From: Siphonodentalium dalli
Taxonomy: Eukaryota > Mollusca > Scaphopoda > Gadilida > Siphonodentaliidae
Direction of reading: 5' to 3'
Assembly: GCA_032622095.1 (NCBI GenBank)
Contig: CP136061.1
Coordinates: forward strand, 196,462,935-196,526,934
Length of the DNA: 64,000 nt
The notes beneath the pieces are model-generated. The model made no database searches and was not told the origin of the DNA. It saw nothing but the letters and a program-made list of their open reading frames with translations. A program made the translations under genes and the position numbers. Position 1 is the first letter of the stretch. Each line of letters begins with the position of its first letter. Positions 47,145 through 58,680 of this stretch are shown one piece after another.

Positions 47145-47287
47145 GAAATAAATACAAGGTGTATCGGTGTGTATGGTCAAGTTGTACCACAAAAAACTTA
47201 TTGTAGGACTCCGCTACGCGTCATCCTACAATCAGTTTTTTGTGGTACAACTTGACCATACACACCTCTACACCGTGTATTTATTTC
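47145..47287. mobile_element. Hairpin MITE with TTGTACCACAAAAAA arms
   Basis: A 143-bp near-perfect palindrome. GAAATAAATACA pairs with TGTATTTATTTC, and GTGTATGGTCAAGTTGTACC with its inverse. The centre TGTAGGACTCCGCTACGCG is itself self-complementary. A diverged relative lies at 52739-52866. Confidence 0.75.
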
Positions 47288-47459
47288 TTAAATCTCATTC
47301 CGCTAATACTATGAACCGACGATTACAAGTACACTGATACTACACTGATCATAAAACACATGCATAGCTTAAGAAATAACAATCTTATATCAAGTAAGGT
47401 TCAGGACGATACTACACAATAACGTGCAAATACCCACTGGGAGATCCACAATAGCCCAG
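47288..47459. other. Short unassigned stretch before the duplicated promoter segment
   Basis: Nothing recognised. Confidence 0.4.
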
Positions 47460-47620
47460 CGGTTCATCATAATTATGCATATTGGAAACTCCAAAGTCAT
47501 ATGTTGCCATCGTTGGCTGCAGCTGCGCACAATCGAAGTAGAACTATAACAGACATGTCTGAAGTCGTGGTGATCCGCGTGGGTTCATAGCCGAATAGAC
47601 GTTCTTTGACGAGTTTGGAC
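47460..47620 (+). promoter_or_regulatory. Promoter/5' leader of the signal-peptide exon, copy 2 of a duplicated segment
   Basis: Collinear with 40080-40220 (see there). The TATA-like element is TATAAC at 47545-47550, at the position of TATAAA in copy 1. The leader ends GACGAGTTTGGAC directly before the ATG. Confidence 0.5.
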
Positions 47621-47684
47621 ATGACATGCATGAGTCGCGCTTGGTGTGTGCTCATTCTAGTGATCTTATGTGGAGTTCTGTATG
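47621..47684 (+). CDS. First coding exon (signal peptide) of a second secreted or membrane gene, 5'-partial only
   Basis: ATG at 47621 opens 21 codons (MTCMSRAWCVLILVILCGVL, then Y and a split Gly codon), an n-region with one Arg and a strong hydrophobic core. The exon ends in G|GTGAGTG, a near-consensus donor in phase 1. Phase 1 after the signal peptide is the rule for modular extracellular genes, including the one upstream. A promoter-like segment precedes it. The next exon was not found in the remaining 16 kb, so what the gene encodes is unknown; a paralogue of the MAM receptor is possible. Confidence 0.55.
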
Positions 47685-49795
47685 GTGAGTGTTATGTCAT
47701 CAACAATTACTTTCGCCAGTCTATGCTGGACGCAAGTGTAATGTTTTCGGTCTCTCCGGATCGTTGTCTGTTGAGCCGCACGTCATGGCACCACGACGAA
47801 CACCACGAACTACTTCGGCGCGCAACACTCAAGAAAGGACTGTGGGCGTCAGTAAAACAGGAAGCGGCGCGCATATGAGTAAATTTCCCACAACAAGCTT
47901 GGTTAAATTACAATGTAGCTTCAAGTGGTGCATTTAATAGTTGTGTTAGAAAACATTGATTTTTCGGACCACTTTTACGAACTCGCCAACGGAACTGTTG
48001 ACGGACGGACGTTAATATGGACGATAGCGCGCGTCCTTGTGAGTTGCGTTCTTTTGTTCAAGTCACTTGTGGGGTGCACATCGGCATTGACTTACCTTTA
48101 AGTCTTAAAAAATATGAAATAAATATTTTTCATAAAAATCGTTGTACCGCAAAAGTACATTGTCGCGGGAACGGACGGAGGGAAGCCAAACCCAAAAAAG
48201 TTGACGCTGCACGCATGTCCCAACGGACGATATAGCTGGACATCAACTGACGACAATAGCTCAGCTTCAACATTGGCGAAATGTTGGTAACAAATATGTT
48301 TTGGTCAAGCATGTTTTTGTTTTTGGAGAAATCTAATTTTCCGTATTCAGCGGAATGAAAATGCAGACGAAATAACTGTTATATATATGAACAGTACTCA
48401 ATTAGCATTTCTAAATATTTCACTCTCAATTTCGTTACCGAGAAAGCGTCTTGGGTTAATCTTTGCATTTCTGAGTTCTCATCCAGTTATCAACCATTAT
48501 TGCAAAATTAATTCCGATCCACATCATTGGCCTCTAGACATAGAGATTAAAAAGTGCATGTGATCATTATAGTCCAAATTAGTTGATAGTACTACCCAAA
48601 AGATAATAGCTGCGAAATTGTACACTCTTGTTTATAAAATGAGTACACGTGAAAAACAGTTTAACTTTATCGACCTTTATAAAAATACTGACTCAAACTG
48701 GATTGATGTAAACAGTATTTATTCCATATAATTCAAAAAACAATACATGTTACCAAAAAAAAGCATGGCATGAATATTGGTTGCATGGAGGGGGTCCGAT
48801 TCCGATTACGTGTGAATAAGCCCACGCTGTGAGAATGATGACATGATATTAGGTAATTGGTTTCATAATAATTTTAGAAGATCGTTGTTGGTATATATGT
48901 TACTCAGCTACTCACAGTGTGGGCTGGATCGATAGATATATCAAATGAGATTGAAATTGATTGAAAATGATTTAGTATAGCGGAACGAAGTATAGATCGG
49001 TATAGACAAGGGTATATATATGGTGACATGTCAAACGTTTGGGTGAGTCTGATATGCAGTATAGGGAGGGAGATGGGGAGTGTAAATGATAAGCTATTGC
49101 TTTTAATTATACACTAATTTTGTATTCTGACCTAGCATTTTTGCATCCGAGCCGACACCACTATTATTTGGATTTGTATGAATATTTAATAACATCAACA
49201 TTAATAGTTCTATTTCTCACGCGATTTTTGATGATATGAGTCGATTTGGTAACAGTTATTGTTAGATGATAGACGATATGAATGTGTGTGGTTCAAGTGG
49301 AAGCCGTTGGTTTGTGGTCGAGATATTAGTTGAATCTTTTTGTTCGAATAATGTATTTCTGAACTTCTCGTTATGTTATCTTCCTGCGATAGTTCATTGG
49401 AACCTCGTAGAAGTATATTGGTGGTGATGTTACAACAGTTACATATATCAGATACTTCGTGCATAAATAAAATCGCTGTTCACTGTATAATTGGCATTCA
49501 ATTAGATAATGTTATGTGTCCTCTGCTTCACCACAGGAACACATGGGTTGGTCCGAAACGAATATTTGTGGTAATTCAAATTGCTACAGTTTAATCTGTG
49601 GCAGGCATGATAATGTGCGCGTCACGCGTGTTAGCGTGGTATATCCATTTAGGGGTCATCTTTCGTTTTGGGTTCCAGAGAACTTGAGAACATCGCCAGG
49701 GAGTCCATGGTTACATTGTTTGTGTCTATGTTGTTCCATAAAATTGTTTTTGATGGGAGAAACGATTGTTTGTAATAGTCATAGTCAAAACTAGG
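47685..49795. other. Intron or flank of the second gene: no exon recognised
   Basis: Frames at 48017-48235 and 49373-49794 carry no domain features. A splice-acceptor-like TTCACCACAG at about 49538 is followed by a frame that closes quickly in phase 1. Confidence 0.45.
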
Positions 49796-49799
49796 GACC

Positions 49800-50659
49800 A
49801 TAAGCTTGCTAGACTGTATAGTTGCACGTTGTGATATCTGCCCGTAGGAGGAACTATGTTTCTAAGATAGACAGGTGATTGACCTGTTACCATTTTATAA
49901 AATAAATTCAGTTTGTGTTTTTTCCGCCGTGATTTAAAGGTACGGTTGGCCTTGGCGGTGGGTATCCTGTGAAAATATTTCCACCCGTCAAAAACCGCCA
50001 CAAACAGAAAGAACATCAAAATGTAGACATACTTTGTCCGTATACAAATAAGAAATATCGCATAAACAGTATGTTATTGTCAAATGTCTGACCATTGTTA
50101 TGTAAACAAAAGCATAAAAAGTAACTTTTCTGGTGTTTGTTTATATTATGATGGTAAACATAAAGAGCGTTCTTTGTTGGTGAATTCCTGATATGGAACT
50201 AATAAAGAGCGTTTATGCCATTTGTGTGTGATTAGCCTGTAGCATTGTGCTGTCTTCTGTAACACAATCAGGCTCTTGCTTAGGTAAAATATAGTAGATC
50301 TTTATGATAACATGCTGTTTACGTGATGGTCATGGTATATATGAACGAAACTGTATGCGTTTTAATGTTTTTCTGTTTACGGTGATTAGAACAAATATGA
50401 ATATTTTCGACAACTAAGGCCTCACGTGCCTTTAAGGGTTTCCCCAACTAGTTTCTCTAAGAAGAGATACACCTCTGACAGACCTAGTCGCGCCTATCAC
50501 AATACGAGCTGCCTCGTGTTGTATATCTTCGATGTTGTCAGAGTTTTGCTGCCTACAACCATCCCAAACAACACAAGAATATTCAAGGATTGACCTTATC
50601 ATTGTAAAATAAAATTTTACGAGAGCTGCTCTGTCGAGATATAATCGATATTTTCTCAA
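49800..50659 (-). pseudogene. LINE ORF2 C-terminal remnant interrupted by MITE copy C
   Basis: Minus strand. 50436-50659 encodes YRLYLDRAALVKFYFTMIRS then LEYSCVVWDGC, IEDIQHEAARI and LLRETSW, the usual post-RT segment of Jockey/CR1-type LINEs. After the MITE (49938-50431) the match resumes at 49800-49936 with RRKKHKLNLFYKMV and SPVYLRNIVPP, which normally follows directly. The two parts meet across the TTAA target, and an extra G in the GGGG before it shifts the frame. The MITE therefore landed in this LINE after the LINE inserted. Confidence 0.8.
49938..50431 (-). mobile_element. TTAA-flanked foldback MITE, copy C (inside a LINE)
   Basis: 494 bp, perfect TTAA on both sides (49934-49937, 50432-50435), inverse orientation to copies A, B and D. 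Confidence 0.88.
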
Positions 50660-50879
50660 GAGTGAAATGAGTTTTCATGCGGTTTTCATCACGTGTTCGA
50701 TTTACATGCATTGGCGTGGGAAAACAATATCCACTCACCCCGACTATGATAAATAGCTTACACAAGGCATTGATAAACCACTTTCACATGACGTGGACGG
50801 ATGACGTTACTAAATCATCAAGGGGGCATTTTATACCCACTTGAAAGATAAACCGTCTATGACCAAATGTTACACTTTG
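50660..50879. other. Short stretch between LINE remnants
   Basis: Nothing recognised. Confidence 0.4.
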
Positions 50880-51195
50880 AATTTTACATTTTGTATTTAT
50901 ATACAGCAGCTGAGGACAGCAGATCATAGACTGGCTGTTTTAGTGACTCGATGGAAGAAAGTAAAGGAAAAACAAACAATGGCTTCCAGCGATTCATCGT
51001 GTATCATTTGTAAAGGGGAACACAGCTAGGGATGAGTATCACGTTCTGATGAACGCCACAATCTTCGGGAACTTAGAATTAAATATTTAACAGAGTGTTA
51101 TCGAAAAGTGTTTTCCAAAGAATCTTGTTATGCTTTATTAAACGAAACCGATATCAAGACATTGCGGAATATATCGGTGTTCATTAATAAGGTCC
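50880..51195 (+). pseudogene. LINE ORF2 C-terminal zinc-binding tail remnant
   Basis: The + strand reads LRTADHRLAVLVTRWKKV, SSCIICKG, a stop, then DEYHVLMNATIF and, in another frame, LRIKYLTECYRKVF. It matches the general LINE C-terminal layout (x-HRL-x-x-x-x-x-R-x-x-K, C-x2-C, DE-x-H-x-L, LR-x-x-Y-L). One stop and one frameshift are seen. It is directly followed by MITE copy D. Confidence 0.6.
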
Positions 51196-51199
51196 TTAA

Positions 51200-51693
51200 A
51201 GGCACGTGAGGCCTTAGTTGTCGAAAATATTCATATTTGTTCCAATCACCGTAAACAGAAAAACATTAAAATGCATACAGTTTCGTTCATATATACCATG
51301 ACCATCGCGTAAACTGCATGTTATCATAAAGACCTACTATATTTTAACTAAGCAAGAGCCTGATTGTGTTGCAGAAAACAGCACACTGCTACTGGCTAAT
51401 CACACACAAATGGCATAAACGCTCTTTATTAGTTCCATATCCGGAATTCACCAACAAAGAACGCTCTTTATGTTTACCATCATAATATAAACAAACACCA
51501 GAAAAGTTACTTTTTATGCTTTTGTTTACATAACAATGGTCAAAAATATGACAATAACATACTGTTTCTGCGATATTTCTTATTTGTATACGGACAAAGT
51601 CTGTCTACATTTTGTTGTTCTTTCTGTTTGTGGCGGTTTTTGACGGGTGGAAATATTTTCACAGGATACCCACCGCCAAGGCCAACCGTACCT
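51200..51693 (+). mobile_element. TTAA-flanked foldback MITE, copy D
   Basis: 494 bp, perfect TTAA on both sides (51196-51199, 51694-51697). Almost identical to copies B and C. Confidence 0.88.
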
Positions 51694-51708
51694 TTAAGTT
51701 AACAGCAC

Positions 51709-52239
51709 CTTAAATATATGGGCGGCGTTGGCGCTGGGTATGCTGTTAAAATATTCACCTCCGTCAAAAACCGCCACAAACAGAAATAATAGTAAAATAT
51801 AGACAGACCTTGTTCTTATACCAATCAGAAATATGGCATAAACAGTATGTTATTGTGAACTATTTTTCCTTTGTTATGTAAACAAAAGCAAAAAACGTTA
51901 CGTTTCCTGGCTTTTGTTTAGATCCGGATATGGTAAACATAAAGAGCGTTATTTGTTACTGTTTTCCTGATATGGAAATAATATAGAGCGTTTATATGAA
52001 TTGTGTGTGATTAACCAGTAGAATTGAGCTGTGTTATGTAGACAGAAGCAAAACTTTCGTAACACGATCAGGCTCTTGTATACGTACACCATCGTACGTC
52101 TTATGACGACAATATACTATTCACGAGCTGATTATGTTTGGCACATAAACAAAAGTATATATATTTTAATATTCCTTCTGTTGATGGCGATTTGAACCAA
52201 TTTGAATAGTTCTGCAACGAACGCCGCCCGTGCCTGTAA
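51709..52239 (-). mobile_element. Diverged relative of the TTAA MITE, copy E
   Basis: Inverse orientation, about 530 bp, 15 bp after copy D. Its termini pair as GGGCGGCGTT / AACGCCGCCC. The interior follows copy C throughout (ATAAAGAGCGTTATTTGTTA, CGATCAGGCTCTTG) with many changes and a short extra segment. Older or a different subfamily. Confidence 0.75.
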
Positions 52240-52254
52240 GTAATATGATACAGT

Positions 52255-52710
52255 GATGAAGACGATGATACTGACGGTGATGACGACGATGATGATTATT
52301 ATTATTATTATTATATAATGCCTATGCTACTGCTGATGTGTTTACGATGATGTTGTTTTTGCTGTTGTTGTTAATGTTTACACAAGGAAACGATGGAGAC
52401 AATGATTATGGTTATGGTACTGACACCAATATTTTGGTTTTGCATGGCCAACAACAATGTACATGTAGCTAATGTATAGAAAAGACACGAAGCTGACTGT
52501 AATGCAAATAGTGATGACGACGGGTGATGCTGATGCCGACTATGATGATGATGAATAATATGGCACTACTGCATGATGATGACGATGTAGACAATTATTA
52601 CGATATGCTTACTGATGCTGATGATGATGAAGATGCTGATGACGATGCTGATGCTAATGATGATGGTGGCGATGATGATAATGTTGTTGATGATGGTGAT
52701 ACTGGTGATG
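52255..52710. repeat. (GAT)n / (ATT)n trinucleotide-rich tract
   Basis: Interrupted GATGATGAC repeats. The poly-Asp open frame at 52524-52778 is a product of the repeat and not supported as a gene. Confidence 0.8.
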
Positions 52711-52738
52711 GTGCATCATTTAAAATAAGTACACTGAG

Positions 52739-52866
52739 CATCGGCGTGTATATTGGAATATTACCACAAAGAAACTAATTGTTGGACGACGCGAAGCGGA
52801 GTCCTACAATCAGTTTATGTAGTCAAATTCTACTAAACACGCCGATGCGCTGTGTATTTATTTCTT
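52739..52866. mobile_element. Diverged hairpin MITE related to 47145-47287
   Basis: GCATCGGCGTGTATATT pairs loosely with CTAAACACGCCGATGC. The core TTGGACGACGCGAAGCGGAG and TCCTACAATCAGTTT correspond to the centre of the 47-kb hairpin. Confidence 0.55.
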
Positions 52867-53620
52867 TTGTAACTCAACTGTATGTTTTGGTCGAAATTGT
52901 TGTGACATTCGTTCAACCTGCTATATAGTAGCCCAGTTTCTAGCTCTGCATGGTATGATTTTCCACCAAACAGTTCTTCTCTTAGAATCGTAACGTCAAC
53001 CATGAAGTCACTATTGAACGGCGACCCCTTTTTATTGGCTTTTTGGCAAACAAATTCAGTTAATACTTATTTTTGTTCTATCTTAAAATAAAATTCAGTA
53101 TAGTACAGTAGGTAGTCATTATATATCTCTTTCTTTAGTCTATAGCATGACATAATTTAGCCAATGCCCGTATGGTTTGACTTCTGAAAGTTTGAGGCGT
53201 TGGGAGCATTTCGCATTTCACTGATTGTACCACATTTGTTGTGGTACAATTCAGAATATCTAGAGTTGTATCACAAAACGACGGTCGTGTCTCCATGGGA
53301 ATACAGGCTACCAACCAATCAGGACGAGCCTTGTATGTATGTTTAGGCAAGATCGTATTACAAATTAGCGTAGACAACGTTGTGGCAGTGATGATGCGTG
53401 ATGCTTATATGTTTGTTGTATTCTGTGTTATTGATCTAATACGTATGTTGCACATATTGTGTCTGAGTAATAAACCATTACAATATGTCAATAGACCCAT
53501 ATTACTTAGAAATGAGAATACGTGCATGAAACATAGCGCCCAATATTGATTAACTATCTCACAATCCCGGCAGCTTGCTCTGACGATGTGACACATGTGG
53601 TATGATTTAATATATATATT
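52867..53620. other. Intergenic stretch: no gene seen
   Basis: Includes the palindrome TTGTACCACA..TGTGGTACAA at about 53227-53251. Overlapping frames on both strands (53135-53377, 53241-53549) lack domain features. Confidence 0.5.
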
Positions 53621-53624
53621 ATAC

Positions 53625-54600
53625 TAGAAGGGTTACCCGGCCTTGCCCAGGTTAAAGTGGTGGGAAACCCTCTGCATACTGTGGATATATATGGCGGGAA
53701 TAGAGGATACTCTTGTTCAAAGCGTTACTCATATTTTCATAACTTATATATCCAAATAGCATCACAAAACATGATTCTTACACACGAAATATAAGTAGTA
53801 GCTCACCTTGTCGGATCGGAGCGATTGTCATGTTGTTTATCGCGATTAATCCGTCCCACCAATAAAGAACTATTTATTTATTTACAACTGCGTATACCTC
53901 AGACGTTATAACATGAACATCATAAACACATTAGTTCGCAAAAATAAAAGATGACAATTGGGTTTCATATAGAGATGTATCAATCAATCTAGTGGGTTTG
54001 ACTAAGATTTGAGGACACCTGGTTATCATATTTCCATGAAGATACAGATATTTTAATGAAATATCCAGGTGCTCCTCTGTTCATGGTGCTATATACTGGC
54101 TAATTATTCTCAGTTTTAAAGAAATGTTGCTATGCAACTATATCAGCTGCATATGCCCGACTCAAAGCGAGATTTTGAGTTGTTTATGTTAGGCGATGAG
54201 TCTGTTCTAAAACATGAATATATCTTCTGTATATTGGGCAGATATAACCTTGTCAGATGTCAGTATTGGAGGATCCTGAAATGTTATGTTCCACTGACTC
54301 CGTTTTCTTTTATCTCAGAAGAAATTATATTTGACGGCACACTGTGATCAATATTGTTGAACAGGCCTTCTATATATACATTTCCATATCTCTTGTAACT
54401 TTTGTATGGAAACTATATTGAATGGGCAGACTCAATTTTGTTAAAATATTAACATGTAACTAATATTTTAACATGTACCATTCTCTTCCTCGTAATAAGT
54501 TACCACTTTTAGAATGCCTTGGTGCCATCTCGATTGTATCCCGTGAAGTTATATATAAAACACATACAGACAGACATATATTTGCATATATATTTAGGCA
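53625..54600 (+). mobile_element. Retroelement-like repeat with GGGTTACCCGGCCTTGCCC head and (GACA) tail
   Basis: The head ATACTAGAAGGGTTACCCGG and the tail ACAGACAGACATATATTTGC at about 54566-54590 are the kind of ends seen on short RTE-related elements in invertebrates. No coding region recognised in between. Confidence 0.4.
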
Positions 54601-54679
54601 TCAAGTGTGACGTTTTAACACGCACGATTTGATTCGTCGTATCATTTGAGAAGAACGTGTATGAATTTGATGTTAATTT

Positions 54680-56835
54680 GCACTGAACATAATTCTATCA
54701 GTTTTGGTCATCCGCCCCGTCCCTTTTTAGGACTCAAGTGGCACCACATTTGACATAATTAAACCCCAAACTTACGACTCGTTATAGAGATGAATATATA
54801 TAAAAAAAATTAACATTGGCGAGTATACAAATTCGTATCAATGTAGGGCCCCCACATCTCTCACCGAAATGGCACAAATTTGGCGTATTTAAACCACACG
54901 ATTAGATTCCTCGAATCACGGAGAAGAAAATGTATCAGTCTGGTGGAAATCGGCACTAAATATAATTTATTGTTTATCAATTGTTGTGTCTCTCTCACCC
55001 TGTCTCCAATGCCACCACTTTTGACATCTTTAAACTACACAATTAGACTCCGGATACCATGGAGATGATTATTTATAAGTTTAGTGCTGATCGGCGACTA
55101 AACAATATTTTTTTTATCAAATTTAGTGCCCACCCCACCCCATCTCTCACACAAACAGCACCAATATATCGTCTTTAAATCACATGATTTGATTTTTCAT
55201 ATCATGGATAAGAATGTTTATCAATTTGGTGAAAATTGGCGCTAAAATTATTGAGTATGAATTCTGGTACCCTCTCATATTCAGTGCACCCTGACTCGAA
55301 TGACGCCACTTTTAAGTTTTAAGCCACACCATTAGACTCATCATACCATGTGGAGGATTTTTAAAAAGTTTGGTAGCAATGAGTGACTAAAACAATTCTT
55401 AACAATGTTAGTGCCCCCCCCCCCCCGCCCCCACATTCCCACATCCAAACGACACCAATTTGGCGTCTTTAAATCACACAATTAGATTCCTTGTTTCATG
55501 TAGAAGAATGTGTATCAATTTGGTGGAAATCGGCGCTAAAATCATTTGTGGATGATTTTGTAAAAGTTTTTGTATAAAATTGCGAGTATACAAATCCGTA
55601 TACAATTTAGGGCCCCCATATCTCTCAACCAAAACGGCACTAATTTGGCGTATCTAAACCAGACGATTAGATTTCTCGTATCACGGAGAATATATATCAA
55701 TCTGGTGGAAATCGGCGCTAAACATATTGTTCATCTTTTTTGTGTTCCTCTCACCCTCTATGCTTCCTGACTCGAATGGCCCATGTGTGACAGTTTGCGA
55801 CATCCTTATACCTCCCACTTAAGACTCCTCATATCATGGAGATGATTATTGATAAGTTTGGTACTAATCGGCGACTAAACCAGTGTTGATCAAATTTAGT
55901 GCTCACTAACCCCCAACTGTCACCCAAACAGCACCAACATGGCGTCTTTAATGGCGATCAGACTCCTCGTATTATGGATAAGAGTGCGTATCACTTTGGT
56001 GGAAATTGTCGCTAAACTTATTGCGTATCAATCTTGGTGCCCCTCTGCCTTTCCCGGAATGTGGTGGCGACTAAACCCATTCAAATTGAGTGCCCCTTCC
56101 ACAAACTGTCATCCAAATGACAGCAATTTGGAGTCTTTACATCGCACAATTAGATTCCTTTTATCATGAAAAAGAATATACATCAATTTGGTGGAAATCG
56201 GCGCTAAAATTAGTTGTATTGATGGCCCTCTCCCCTTCCGTGCATCCCTGACGCGAACGACGCCATGTTTGACATATTTAAACAGCACCATTAGATTCCT
56301 CATATCATGGCAATGATTATATAAAGTTTCGTGGCAATCGGCGGCAAAAAATTTGTCTGCCCCTCCCCTGTTCTGCCCCTGACAACGGCGTCACTTTAGA
56401 AAATTCTAAGCCGCACCATTATCTTTCTCGCAAAACGTTACCCCTAGTAGACCCGTTTGGTGCCATCTAGATGGTCCCTCGGCGCTAAACTTAGTCTATC
56501 AATTTTGGTGCCCCTCTCCCCTTCCATGCGTCCCTGACTCGAACGGCGCCACTTTTGACATATTTAAACCATAGCATCAGATTCCTTATATCATGAGGAT
56601 GATTATATATAAGTTTCGTGGCAATCGGCGACATTTTTTTCCCTGCCCCTCCTCATTTTTTGCCCCCGACAACAACCGCGTCACTTTAGAAAATTCTAAC
56701 CCGCACCATTATCTTTCTCGTGAAAAGTTACCCCTAGTAGACCCCTTTAGTGCCATACAAATGGTCCCCTGTGAATTTCTATAGAACACAGACAGACAGA
56801 CAGACAGACATTCGCAAATATAGATATAGATATGT
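54680..56835 (+). mobile_element. Element with tandem ~145-bp units ending in (GACA)n (pearl/Helentron-like), plus orientation
   Basis: About a dozen degenerate units contain TTTAAACCACACGATTAGATTCC, TCATATCATGGAGA and TTTGGTGGAAATCGGCGCTAA, near 54904, 55026, 55188, 55334, 55483, 55668, 55823, 55961, 56152, 56291 and 56580. They are followed by two CGTTACCCCTAGTAGACCC end units, (GACA)5 at about 56793-56812 and an ATAGATATAGATATG tail. Same family as 25487-27440 but reversed. Confidence 0.7.
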
Positions 56836-56879
56836 CTGAAGAATCTTGAAGAATATACCAAATGTACGTACATTGATTC

Positions 56880-57070
56880 CCGCTGTGACGTCATGATTGG
56901 CGCGAGGTCAGAATTGTGTCTGCTGACATGTAACGATTGGCACGAGGCGATAACTGTGGTAAGCGAACTTCACTCAGGCTTAGGTCTTCGAATTATTTAT
57001 CCGACTGCTGACGTCGCGATTGGCGCCAGGCCAGAATTGTTCCTGTTGACATGTCACGATTGGCGCGCGC
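56880..57070. repeat. Degenerate tandem repeats, GACATGTMACGATTGGC units
   Basis: CTGCTGACATGTAACGATTGGC, GCTGACGTCGCGATTGGCGC and TGTTGACATGTCACGATTGG recur within 190 bp, each followed by CAGAATTG or a similar word. Confidence 0.55.
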
Positions 57071-57113
57071 GAGAGAGAAAGAGAGAGAGAGAAAGATAGA
57101 GATCGCGAAAGAT

Positions 57114-57167
<54 letters not shown>

Positions 57168-57172
57168 GGAGG
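57066..57172. repeat. (GA)n microsatellite
   Basis: About 107 bp of nearly pure GA/GAAA. Open frames across it (poly-Arg-Glu or poly-Leu-Ser) are artefacts. Confidence 0.95.
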
Positions 57173-58680
57173 TTTAAACATGGTTTACGGGGAAACCGCG
57201 CCGTCTTTAGACCTGGCCTGTGGGGACTTATGTGTTATGGGGACCTACTCTCCTGGCCCATAAACCGGATGGTGTTTTCTGTGTCTAAAACTACGTAAGT
57301 GGATTCATTGTGACTACTGTGATACAAATAATGATATTCCCAGTCAGAAATATTATGAAATTAGTATCAGTTGGGAATAAAATGCATTTTAAGAATAGTA
57401 TTGGGTGACAATTTACCAGATTGAGTTATCCCCCTTTGGCCACTGACCAGATTTGACCAATACTGGCATGGGTTCATTTAGGGTCAACACGTTTTATGTG
57501 CGTTTTATGTGCGCTATCAATTGGCACCATCTGGGATGTTGGGAACTGAACACGAAGGGTCATCCATTAAAGATTATAGATTTCGACAGCTACAATTAAA
57601 TTGCTTTCACATATAAATGACCGCACATACTATTATTATCTGGTCATGGTCGTACGAGCTGCATGCATGAGGGTAAGCCAGGCGGCTGCATGAAGCCCCC
57701 CCCCCCATCCCCGCCAATCTAAAATTTTCAGAAACAGAACATGAGGGAAATTTTAGATATTGGGGCATAAATCTGTATTAAATTTCACATAAAATAAAGC
57801 AGTATGGGGGTGTGTACCTAAATTTTGGTAGTACAAAATTTGCGGATATGGGTGGGTCCCAAAAGTTCCCGAACGCAGAAAATAAGCATACGTTCCTGGA
57901 GTTTTTCCCCACCCCCCCCCCTGGTTTTCCGCGTATAATATAATTATGGAAATACGTCGACATAATGACATCTAAAATTCGGTACCGTAGCTAGTCATGC
58001 AAAGAAATTATAAACTTCTTGGGGAAGAACATTTTATTTGTCACTAGGACCGGACCGCGGTCCACCCCTGGACCGCGGACCGGACCGGTCCAAGGCGGTC
58101 CGGTTCACATCACTAATTCGACTGGTAGACTATGACCGTAGTCTGCATTAGTAAGAGGGTTAATGGGGTCAATATCACATGTAAACCAACGCAGTGGTCA
58201 TCCAAAATTGTTTTATGTGGATTGCACTACTCATGTATATCTGATTTGGATATTAAGGTTAATCCATATTCTATAAAATGAAAGAAAATTGAATTTGGAG
58301 TCTGCAAACACATGTTTGGAAAAAACTTACAAGAATAATTTTTCCACATTTCACCGACAACCCACCCCTAAATGAATAATTTTTTTCCGCCAATGCATCT
58401 GGCCCGCATGTATCAAAATAATCGTTGACAATTTCTGCAAACGATCTATTTATTCAGCATTGTAAGAAATTTCATTCGTTTTTCTTTTAATTAGACCTTT
58501 GATTTGGCCATCACAAATGTCGACCAGATTTTGGGGAGGGCATTTTGTGTTTAGCAAACTGTAGCTGTAGCTGTAGCTGTAGCTGAGCAACCGATGGGTG
58601 GATTTTCATAATTATATTATGTGTGGGAGAGCAAGTTTATGTGGCCCACTGGAGAGAGAGTAGTTTTATGAGGACGCCAT
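57173..58680. other. Intergenic stretch: no gene seen
   Basis: Contains C runs at about 57697 and 57910, a GC-rich palindromic patch GGACCGCGGTCC..GGACCGGACCGGTCC at 58048-58100, and (CTGTAG)n at 58558-58583. Confidence 0.5.

Noticed and set aside
47685-47878. Continuation of the signal-peptide frame beyond 47684
   Set aside because: The frame passes through a strong GTGAGTG donor, and the following residues lack domain features. The spliced interpretation is better.
49510-49640. Possible second exon of the gene at 47621 after TTCACCACAG
   Set aside because: In the required phase 1 the frame closes after about a dozen codons, and the other frames have no extracellular-module features.
52524-52778. 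Poly-Asp protein frame
   Set aside because: It is the translation of an interrupted GAT trinucleotide repeat.
56993-57263. Arg/Glu-rich and Leu/Ser-rich frames on both strands
   Set aside because: Products of the GA microsatellite.
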